Source: PFJX01 sp964440155
GTDB lineage: Bacteria; Pseudomonadota; Gammaproteobacteria; Burkholderiales; Thiobacillaceae
Reading direction: 5' to 3'
NCBI GenBank assembly: GCA_964440155.1
Contig: CAYTRH010000120.1
Span: 1-9,066 of the forward strand
DNA length: 9,066 bases
This document shows, in pieces, positions 1 to 5,057 of this stretch (its first letter is position 1; the number at the start of each line of letters is the position of its first letter). Position numbers and translations under genes: made by a program. Under the pieces are notes generated by a model. It worked only from the letters and a program-made list of their open reading frames with translations. It made no database searches and was not told where the DNA came from.

Positions 1-162
1 GTCGAGCGGATCGCGGGTGCGCGTGGCGCGCGGCCGGGTCGGCTCGTCGCGCGACATCCAGGCGTCGCGTTCCTCGTCCCAGGCGTGCGCGGGCGAGGCG
101 CCGAGCAGCAGCGCCGCCGCCAGCAGCACCCTGGCCAGGCCGGCCGGGGTGTGGTGCATCAT
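1..162 (-). CDS. Small exported protein of unknown function, N-terminal part only
   Basis: Reading from an ATG at 162 the frame stays open to the window edge and gives 54 residues. The start is a double Met (ATGATG, 162-157), so 159 is an equally possible start. Residues 1-27 form a clear Sec signal peptide: an Arg at position 11, a Leu/Ala-rich core, and a likely cleavage after Ala-His-Ala. The mature part begins WDEERDAWMSRDEPTRPR and is highly charged, with no cysteine in the visible portion. Its start lies only 4 bp beyond the stop of the porin gene, so it is almost certainly the next gene of the ExbB-ExbD-TonB-porin operon. There is no good ribosome binding site, which fits translational coupling. 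I do not recognise the family. A periplasmic or surface accessory of the porin/TonB machine is an inference from position only. Confidence 0.6.
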   Translation of the reverse strand, partial: MMHHTPAGLARVLLAAALLLGASPAHAWDEERDAWMSRDEPTRPRATRTRDPLD

Positions 163-166
163 GCGT

Positions 167-1729
167 TCAGAAGCGCGCATTGAAGTCCAGTTGCAGCACG
201 TCCACGGCATAGGGCAGGCCGTCGATCGGCTCGGCGGACAGCCATTTCGCCGACACCCAGGCATTGCGGTCCCAGGCGAAGTTCACGCCCAGGTAATAGC
301 CCTTGTGATCGGTGCCGCCCAGGCGGAAATCGGAATCGGTGAACGCATCCAGCACGGCGTCGCGTTCCAGGTGGCGGTAGCCGGCAAACACCTGCCAGCT
401 ATACGGTTGGTTGTACACCGGCCAGCCCACCGCCACGCGGGTATGCCAGCCCAGCGTGCGCGCCTTGTAGCCCGGCTGGCCGAGACGGGCGGCGACCTGG
501 CTGCGGTCGTAACCGACGTTCTTGACCACGTCGGCGTTGATGATGATGTGCACCGGGTCGTAATGCGCCAGATCCACCGCCGCGGTCAGGTTGGCCAGGC
601 GGTACTTGCCGGCCAGCGCCCAGGTGCCGGCGTTGTTCTCGCTGATGTCGTACAGCGAGTTGCCCTTCTGGCGGAACTGCGGCGCGGTGGCGGCATACGG
701 GTTGATGCCGTCGACGACGGTGTCGGCGACACCGGTGACGTTGCGGAAATCGTAATAGGCCAGGCCGAAGCGCCAGCGCGTATTGAAGCTCGGATCCCAG
801 TTGGTGCCGATCTGCGCGCCGATCAGCCATTTGTCGCGGGCGCGGTTGGTCGGCGACTGCTCGATCTCCTGCAACGGGAACAGGCCGAGCGCGGCGAACG
901 GCTTGACCCGGGCTTCCGGGTACTGGCTGTTGAGCCGCAGGCTGACGGCGATGCCCTCGAAGTTCAGATCGTCATCCCAGACCAGATCGGTACTGAAGAA
1001 CGGGTTGGGCAGACGGCCACCGGACACGGCGAGCCAGTCATACGGTTCGTACTTCAGGAAGGCGCGATCCAGCACCAGTTGATACTTGTTGGCGGTGGTG
1101 CCCAGCGTCTGGTTGGTGGATACCGGGTCCAGCGTGTTGCCCGTGGTCAGGCGCAGACCACCGCTGAGGTTGTGCGTCGCCATCGCGGTCAGACCCAGGC
1201 GCGCACGCACGCGCATGCGGTCGCGGTCGTGATCGGTGTTGTTGACGTTGATGCCGGTGGCCTGCAACACCGCCGGCGTGGCGTTGCCCTTGGCGAAGAA
1301 CTCGCTCTGTTGGCGCACGCGCAGATCGCCTTCCCATTTCAGGCGCTCGACCCACTCCGGCACCGCGTTGACCTCGCCCCAGCGTTCGGTCTTGGCCTGG
1401 GCCACCACTTCCTGGCGCACCTGTTCGCGTATCTCGCGCTTTACCGATTCCGGCACGTACTGCACGCGCACCACGCCGGCTTCCTCGCGCGCCACCGCGG
1501 CGGCCTGCTCGGCGCCCTTGGCTTCGGCCTGACGCACCATCTCCTTGGCCGCGTCGTCGCTCAGGATGCCTTTTTGCACCAGCGCATCGAGGATGGCCTG
1601 GGTGGTCGCGCGCAGCGCCTCCAGTTGCGCGCGTTCACTGGTGGAAGCCAGCGCCGGTGAGGTCGTAAGGGTCAGGCTGCCGGCACACAACAGCGCGATG
1701 GCGAGGGGTTTCAAGGCGGCGTGGTTCAT
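167..1729 (-). CDS. Putative outer-membrane porin (Porin_5-type) with periplasmic coiled coil
   Basis: The 520-residue product has a signal peptide (about residues 1-28, ending SPALA). A charged, Ala/Glu/Gln/Arg-rich helical stretch follows (about 30-120) that looks like a coiled coil or periplasmic stalk. From about residue 125 (WVERLKWEGDLRVR) onward the sequence has the alternating, aromatic-rich pattern of an outer-membrane beta barrel: RMRVRARLGLTA, GLRLTTGN, and AFLKYEPYDWLAVSGGRLPNPFF. It ends in LQLDFNARF, with the C-terminal Phe typical of proteins inserted by the BAM complex. This layout matches proteins annotated as 'putative porin' (Porin_5 family as I remember it), and the length is normal for that group. 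The only cysteine is in the signal peptide. The gene starts 31 bp after the TonB-like gene and has its own Shine-Dalgarno sequence, so it is probably the dedicated outer-membrane pore or partner of that TonB system. The substrate cannot be read from sequence. Confidence 0.85.
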   Translation of the reverse strand: MNHAALKPLAIALLCAGSLTLTTSPALASTSERAQLEALRATTQAILDALVQKGILSDDAAKEMVRQAEAKGAEQAAAVAREEAGVVRVQYVPESVKREIREQVRQEVVAQAKTERWGEVNAVPEWVERLKWEGDLRVRQQSEFFAKGNATPAVLQATGINVNNTDHDRDRMRVRARLGLTAMATHNLSGGLRLTTGNTLDPVSTNQTLGTTANKYQLVLDRAFLKYEPYDWLAVSGGRLPNPFFSTDLVWDDDLNFEGIAVSLRLNSQYPEARVKPFAALGLFPLQEIEQSPTNRARDKWLIGAQIGTNWDPSFNTRWRFGLAYYDFRNVTGVADTVVDGINPYAATAPQFRQKGNSLYDISENNAGTWALAGKYRLANLTAAVDLAHYDPVHIIINADVVKNVGYDRSQVAARLGQPGYKARTLGWHTRVAVGWPVYNQPYSWQVFAGYRHLERDAVLDAFTDSDFRLGGTDHKGYYLGVNFAWDRNAWVSAKWLSAEPIDGLPYAVDVLQLDFNARF

Positions 1730-1733
1730 GACG

Positions 1734-1737
1734 TCCT
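1734..1737 (-). promoter_or_regulatory. Ribosome binding site of the porin gene
   Basis: On the minus strand AGGA stands 4 bases ahead of the ATG at 1729 (CAGGACGTC-ATG). This supports the start that gives an intact signal peptide. Confidence 0.55.
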
Positions 1738-1760
1738 GTAGGCGGGCGGCGGTGAATGAG

Positions 1761-2456
1761 TCAGGTGCGCGACGTCACGCGCACGCGTATCGGTTGTTGC
1801 AGGTCGGCAGGAATGGCCTCGCGCAGCGGTGGCAGGCCGAGGATCTCTTCGCGCAGGCGTTCGTCGGTCTCGGCATTGCCGCTGCCGCGCACCAGACGCA
1901 CGCGCTGCACCGCGCCGGCGTCGTCGAACCAGATTTGAACCTGCACCTGATAGCTGGCGCCCTGCAACGCTTTGGCGCGGCGCAGACCTTCTTCCAGATG
2001 ACGCGAGACGATGCGGCCATACCAGGCCTCGCGGTCGCCGCTGCCGCCGCCGGTGCCGATGGTGGTGATGTCGCGCCCGCCACGTCGCGCCGCCAGGCCG
2101 AAGGCGTCGCCGCCGGCCGAGCCGTCGGCGTCGAGACCGAGTTGTTCGCCGGGCGGCGGGCCGTCGTCGTGGCGTGCCTCTTCCGGCGTAGGGTCGTCCA
2201 CTTTGACTTCCTCGCGGTTGTCCTTGATCTCCTCGATCTTCTGCTCCGGCGGCTTGATTTCGGGCTTGGGCGGCGGCGGCTTGACCAGGGAGATCTGCTG
2301 CACACGCGGGCGTTCCGGCTTCTCCGCGCCGGCGATGAAGCCCTTGACCATCCACACCAGACCGACGATCACCAGCAGCAGGAAGCCGCCGCCCATCAGC
2401 GCGGGTAACGCGCGCATCCAGCGGCGCGATGGTGCGTGCGCGGCAGCCGCGTTCAT
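1761..2456 (-). CDS. TonB-like energy transducer
   Basis: This 231-residue protein has TonB architecture. It has a short cytoplasmic N-terminus with two Arg, one membrane anchor (about residues 17-38, LPALMGGGFLLLVIVGLVW), and a proline/charge-rich periplasmic spacer (about 59-92, with KPPPPKPEIKPPEQK). A Gly/Asp-rich linker follows, then a C-terminal TonB-type domain (about 145-231) with the usual pattern WYGRIVSRHLEEGLRRA, then VQVQIWFDDAGAVQRVRLVRGSGN, then a region beginning LREEILGLPPLREAIP. Its role would be to carry energy from the ExbB/ExbD complex to an outer-membrane partner. The ATG at 2456 overlaps the exbD stop as ATGA with no Shine-Dalgarno sequence, so translation is coupled. 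An upstream in-frame start at 2510 would lie inside exbD and add a non-membrane leader, so I rejected it. The membrane anchor lacks the histidine known to be functionally important in E. coli TonB, so coupling may differ. Confidence 0.85.
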   Translation of the reverse strand: MNAAAAHAPSRRWMRALPALMGGGFLLLVIVGLVWMVKGFIAGAEKPERPRVQQISLVKPPPPKPEIKPPEQKIEEIKDNREEVKVDDPTPEEARHDDGPPPGEQLGLDADGSAGGDAFGLAARRGGRDITTIGTGGGSGDREAWYGRIVSRHLEEGLRRAKALQGASYQVQVQIWFDDAGAVQRVRLVRGSGNAETDERLREEILGLPPLREAIPADLQQPIRVRVTSRT

Positions 2457-2860
2457 TTGACGATGCGGGCCGTGACCAGGCCCAGTTGGGTGATGTCCAG
2501 ACGGCCGCACAGGTCCATGACCTCGATGACCCGGCCATAGGGCAAGGTTTCGTCGCCCTTGATCACCACCGGCAGATCCGGTACCGCCGCCTTGTAGGCG
2601 CGCAGCCGCTCCTCCAGTTCGGCCAGCGTGACCGGATAGGTATCGAGAAAAATCTGCCCCTCGGCATTGATGGTCACCGCCTTGGTCTTGGGCTTGGCCA
2701 GGCTGGGCGCGGCGCTGGCCTTGGGCAGGTTGACCATGATGCCCTGCACCGTGGCGGTGGTCATGATGATGAAGATCACCAGCAGCACATAGGCCAGGTC
2801 GAGCATGGGCACGACGTTGATTTCGTCGTACGGCTCGTTGTCTTCACGCAGCTCGGCCAT
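2453..2860 (-). CDS. exbD: ExbD/TolR-family biopolymer transport protein
   Basis: The 135-residue product is of normal length for ExbD. It has a short acidic cytoplasmic N-terminus ending in DEINVVPMLD, one membrane helix (about residues 19-38), and a periplasmic domain with the family pattern AVTINAEGQIFLDTYPVTLAELEERLRAY, then PVVIKGDETLPYGRVIEVMDLC. Asp21, in the MLDLAYVLLVIF segment, corresponds to the membrane aspartate that is essential for proton flow in ExbD/TolR proteins (established for the family). It would pair with the ExbB-like fusion encoded 10 bp upstream and with the TonB-like protein encoded immediately downstream. The ATG at 2860 has a strong Shine-Dalgarno sequence. The function as a proton-motive-force-driven stator/rotor subunit is secure at family level; the cargo is unknown. 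Confidence 0.93.
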   Translation of the reverse strand: MAELREDNEPYDEINVVPMLDLAYVLLVIFIIMTTATVQGIMVNLPKASAAPSLAKPKTKAVTINAEGQIFLDTYPVTLAELEERLRAYKAAVPDLPVVIKGDETLPYGRVIEVMDLCGRLDITQLGLVTARIVK

Positions 2861-2866
2861 GCGCCG

Positions 2867-2871
2867 CTCCT
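2867..2871 (-). promoter_or_regulatory. Ribosome binding site of exbD, overlapping the upstream stop
   Basis: AGGAG lies 6 bases before the exbD ATG. Its first A is the last base of the TGA stop of the ExbB-like gene (TGAGGAG). Terminating ribosomes are therefore delivered directly onto the exbD start, which supports strong coupling of the two channel subunits. Confidence 0.75.
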
Positions 2872-4631
2872 CACCTGCCGTACTGTTCTGCGATCTTGGC
2901 GACGAATTCGTCGACGAACACGTGCATGTCGGCGGAGATCGTCTTGATGCGCGAACCCAGGTAGTTGTAGGCGAACAGCGACGGAATGGCGACGCCGACG
3001 CCGGCGGCGGTGGCAGTCAGCGCCGCGGCGATGCCGGGGGCGATGGCGGTGACGTTGACGTCGCCGGTGGCGGCGATCGAGGCGAAGGTGATCATCACGC
3101 CGATCACCGTACCTAGCAGGCCCAGGAACGGCCCGCCGGAAATGGCGATGGTGAGCAGCACCATCTTGCCGTTGAGCTTCTGGTTCTCGCGCACCAGCGT
3201 GCCGTCCAGCGTCGCACGGATGGCGCCCAGCGCCTGCGGCGTCAACTGGCCCTGAATGTCGTTGCCGAAACGATGCTTCAGTTCCTGAACGCCGACGTGA
3301 TAGATGCGGTACAGCGACGAGCGCTGGTAATGGTCATGGCGGCCGAACATCGCAGTCAGCAGTTCGGAGTTGGCGGTGTCCGCGTCGATCGGCTCCTCGT
3401 CGCTGTCCAGCTTGCCGGTCTCGGCCGTTCCCAGCGCGTGGAAAGCAGTGATGAATTCCTGATTGGCCTTGGCGGTGCGGCTGATCACCAGCGCCTTGGT
3501 CACCATGACCATCACGCTGATCGCCAGCATGATCATCAGGATCACGATCACCACCCAGCCGTCCAGCGTCACGTTCTGCAGGATGATGCCGACGTAGGAG
3601 CCGTGGCCGCCGCCCTCGGCGCTCTCGTCCTCGCCCGGCACCAGCACGCGTGCGCCGTCGCCACCCTGCGAACGCGCGGCGAAGCGCATCCAGTCGGGCG
3701 CGCGCGCGACGTTGGCCACCACCAGTTCATCCAGTTCGCCGACGTAGCCGCGGCCGACCACCAGATCGACCTGCGCGTCGGCCATGCGCGCCTCGGCGTC
3801 ACGCGCCACGGCTTCACCGTTGACGTACAGCGTCGCGCCATTGCCCACGGTCAGTGCGACGTGGCTCCAACTGCCGCGCGCCAGTTCCGGTCCGGCGAGG
3901 ACGCGGTTGCCCACGCGCAATTCCAGCATGCCCTCGCGCAGGTTCAGCGCCAGCGCGCCGCCGGCGGCGAACAGGGTGGCGTCGGCGCCGCCGGCGGCAT
4001 CGGGTTTCAGCCACAGCGCGGCGGACATGCCGGTGGCGGACGAGAACTTCAGCGCCGGTGACGCCGGTACGGTCAGGCGTTGGCCGCCGTCGAAGCGTGC
4101 GCCGCCACCGATCGCGGCGCCGGCCACGCGGCTGCCGTCGAACGCACCGGCATGCGTGCCGTAGGCGGTGGCGTCGCGCGGCGTGCCCTCCGGCTCGTTG
4201 AAGTGATAGACCAGCACGTGCGTGGCGTCATAGCTGCCGCTCGGGTCGGACGCCGGCGCCGCCTTGTCGTTGCCGAAATACAGCCACAGCCGCTGCTGCG
4301 CGTTGGCTGCGGCGATGGTCGGCACCTGCACCCAGATCAGCGCCTGCTCGCCCAGGCTGTCGTAGCGTTCGATGTGGAAGCGCAGCGGCGTCTTGTCGTC
4401 GCCGGCGATCACGCGCAGATCGGCACCGTCCTCACGTGCGGCGACGAAGTCGAAATTGCCGGCATGCAGGCGGATCAGCACCGGCGCGTTGGCCAAACCC
4501 TCCTTCAGGTCGGCGCCGTTGGCGCTGGTATCGAGCGTGAACGACTTGCGCGCCGACCAGTCATCGTTCCACCACGCCAGCGCGGGGGTGGCCAGCAGCA
4601 GCACGAACAGCGCGAGCAACAGGCGTTTCAT
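2871..4631 (-). CDS. DUF2341-LamG-MotA/TolQ/ExbB fusion proton-channel protein
   Basis: The 586-residue product combines an exported sensor/binding region with an ExbB-type channel. Residues 1-19 are a signal peptide (MKRLLLALFVLLLATPALA). Residues 20-120 fit DUF2341 (the WWNDDWSARKSFTL opening, a VLIRL strand, and ALIWVQVPTI followed by LWLYFGN). Residues 140-320 fit a LamG/concanavalin A-like fold (YHFNEPEGTPRDATAYG, ARFDGG, SWSHVALTV, ATLYVNGEAV, GYVGELDELVV). A Gly-rich linker precedes TM1 (about 359-379). A cytoplasmic loop (about 380-490) is followed by TM2 and TM3 with the MotA/ExbB signature GGPFLGLLGTVIG and APGIAAALTATAAGVGVAIP. Thr508 and Thr541 align without gaps to Thr148 and Thr181 of E. 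coli ExbB, but the position of the conserved Glu176 is Ala536. E. coli ExbB has about 240 residues, so over 300 extra residues sit in the periplasm. I chose the ATG at 4631 over an in-frame one at 4664 because it starts directly with the signal peptide. It is the first gene of the operon. Confidence 0.9.
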   Translation of the reverse strand: MKRLLLALFVLLLATPALAWWNDDWSARKSFTLDTSANGADLKEGLANAPVLIRLHAGNFDFVAAREDGADLRVIAGDDKTPLRFHIERYDSLGEQALIWVQVPTIAAANAQQRLWLYFGNDKAAPASDPSGSYDATHVLVYHFNEPEGTPRDATAYGTHAGAFDGSRVAGAAIGGGARFDGGQRLTVPASPALKFSSATGMSAALWLKPDAAGGADATLFAAGGALALNLREGMLELRVGNRVLAGPELARGSWSHVALTVGNGATLYVNGEAVARDAEARMADAQVDLVVGRGYVGELDELVVANVARAPDWMRFAARSQGGDGARVLVPGEDESAEGGGHGSYVGIILQNVTLDGWVVIVILMIMLAISVMVMVTKALVISRTAKANQEFITAFHALGTAETGKLDSDEEPIDADTANSELLTAMFGRHDHYQRSSLYRIYHVGVQELKHRFGNDIQGQLTPQALGAIRATLDGTLVRENQKLNGKMVLLTIAISGGPFLGLLGTVIGVMITFASIAATGDVNVTAIAPGIAAALTATAAGVGVAIPSLFAYNYLGSRIKTISADMHVFVDEFVAKIAEQYGR

Positions 4632-4672
4632 GGCACACGATCCGGGTGCATTCAAAGACCGCAATGATCGAA

Positions 4673-4690
4673 GCCGGCTGTTACGCCGGC
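4673..4690. promoter_or_regulatory. GCCGGC-TGTTAC-GCCGGC hairpin in the operon leader region
   Basis: Two self-complementary GCCGGC hexamers are separated by TGTTAC, giving a 6-bp all-GC stem with a 6-base loop. It sits about 42 bp before the start of the ExbB-like gene. It could be a leader-RNA stem or part of a binding site. No U-tract follows on the minus strand, so it is not a classical terminator. Confidence 0.35.
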
Positions 4691-4701
4691 ATGACCGCGG
4701 T

Positions 4702-4719
4702 ATGAGCCGAATTGCTCAT
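4702..4719. promoter_or_regulatory. Perfect dyad ATGAGC-N6-GCTCAT, possible operator
   Basis: ATGAGC and GCTCAT form a perfect inverted repeat around CGAATT, about 71 bp before the ATG of the ExbB-like gene. The size and spacing resemble a helix-turn-helix dimer site. No regulator gene is visible in the window, so the assignment as an operator is an inference from symmetry and position alone. Confidence 0.3.
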
Positions 4720-4740
4720 CGGTGCGGTCGGTCGCCGCCG

Positions 4741-4807
4741 TGGCCCGGCACGTGACGCCGGGGCGTTTGGGACTTCGTCATGGCGAGGTGCGCAGTAGGC
4801 AGTCGCC
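4741..4807. repeat. Degenerate REP-like copy (cgtcatggcgagg)
   Basis: Bases 4741-4788 match 4980-5027 at about 38 of 48 positions, in the same orientation, ending in cgtcatggcgagg versus cgtcattgcgagg. The continuation gtgcgcagtaggcagtcgcc resembles the left arm of the 4847-4941 palindrome but has no recognisable right arm. It is probably a decayed half-element. Confidence 0.5.
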
Positions 4808-4828
4808 CCCGTCGGCGTAAATGGAATA

Positions 4829-4941
4829 CCGGTGCATTCGGTACTCCGTCATTGCGAGGCGCGCAGCGCCGCGGCAATCCAGCCGCGCCGGTGGCGCCTC
4901 CGCCACCGTGCCTGGATCGCCACGCTGCGCTCGCGATGACG
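4829..4941. repeat. REP/MITE-like long palindrome
   Basis: The core is 4847-4941. The left arm starts cgtcattgcgagg and runs through cgcagcg and gcaatccag. The right arm is its imperfect inverse, ctggatcgccacgctgcg followed by ctcgcgatgacg. At the centre ggtggcg (4890-4896) and cgccacc (4901-4907) form a perfect 7-bp stem with a 4-base loop, so the whole element could fold into a hairpin of about 95 nt. Bases 4829-4846 extend the similarity to the other direct copies. The form matches the family of short palindromic extragenic elements with 'gtcattgcgag' ends that are dispersed in many proteobacterial genomes. Confidence 0.75.
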
Positions 4942-4979
4942 ACCCTATGCGTCGCGCCCCGGCCAATCCGCCCGCCGTC

Positions 4980-5043
4980 TGGCCGGGCACGCAGCGCCGG
5001 TGGATTTGAGGCTTCGTCATTGCGAGGCGCGCCGGCGATGACG
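4980..5043. repeat. Short REP-like element with compact hairpin
   Basis: Bases 4980-5027 repeat 4741-4788. At 5015-5043 the ends cgtcattgc and gcgatgacg are brought together around the palindrome ggcgcgcc, giving a compact 29-bp hairpin, as if the middle of the 95-bp element had been deleted. It starts 14 bp beyond the stop of the pseudopilin-like gene. It could protect the 3' end of that transcript or weakly terminate it, but no U-tract follows on the minus strand. Confidence 0.6.
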
Positions 5044-5057
5044 ACCGGCGCCGCGCT

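Larger units (their letters stand above)
4632..5057. other. Intergenic region with hairpins and REP-like repeats
   Basis: This 426-bp stretch lies between the end of the pseudopilin-like gene and the start of the ExbB-like operon. I see no credible coding frame in it: the open frames here are repeat-derived and Arg/Ala/Pro-rich on both strands. It holds three direct copies of a motif ending in cgtcattgcgagg, a 95-bp imperfect palindrome, a GCCGGC hairpin and a 6-bp perfect dyad. The promoter of the downstream operon must lie here if the operon is transcribed independently. I could not identify convincing -35/-10 boxes on the minus strand. Confidence 0.7.

Noticed and set aside
17..1660. 547-residue plus-strand open frame opposite the porin gene
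   Set aside because: It is antisense to a porin with signal peptide, barrel pattern and terminal Phe. Its own product is a His/Gln/Arg/Val-rich composition typical of shadow frames in GC-rich DNA.
1545..2947. Plus-strand open frames opposite the TonB-like and ExbD genes
   Set aside because: They have no recognisable domain, no signal or ribosome binding site, and a low-complexity Arg/Ala/Asp composition; the minus-strand genes explain the region fully.
4632..4664. Earlier start of the ExbB-like gene at 4664
   Set aside because: It would add 11 residues with no ribosome binding site before a good signal peptide; 4631 is preferred, though its own Shine-Dalgarno is weak.
4741..5043. CRISPR array from the repeated cgtcattgcgagg motif
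   Set aside because: Only three imperfect copies with unequal spacing (71 and 168 bp), and the spacers are themselves repeat-related and palindromic; this is a REP/MITE-like pattern.
5015..5043. Intrinsic terminator after the pseudopilin gene
   Set aside because: The hairpin is good but no U-tract follows on the minus strand, so a classical intrinsic terminator cannot be claimed.
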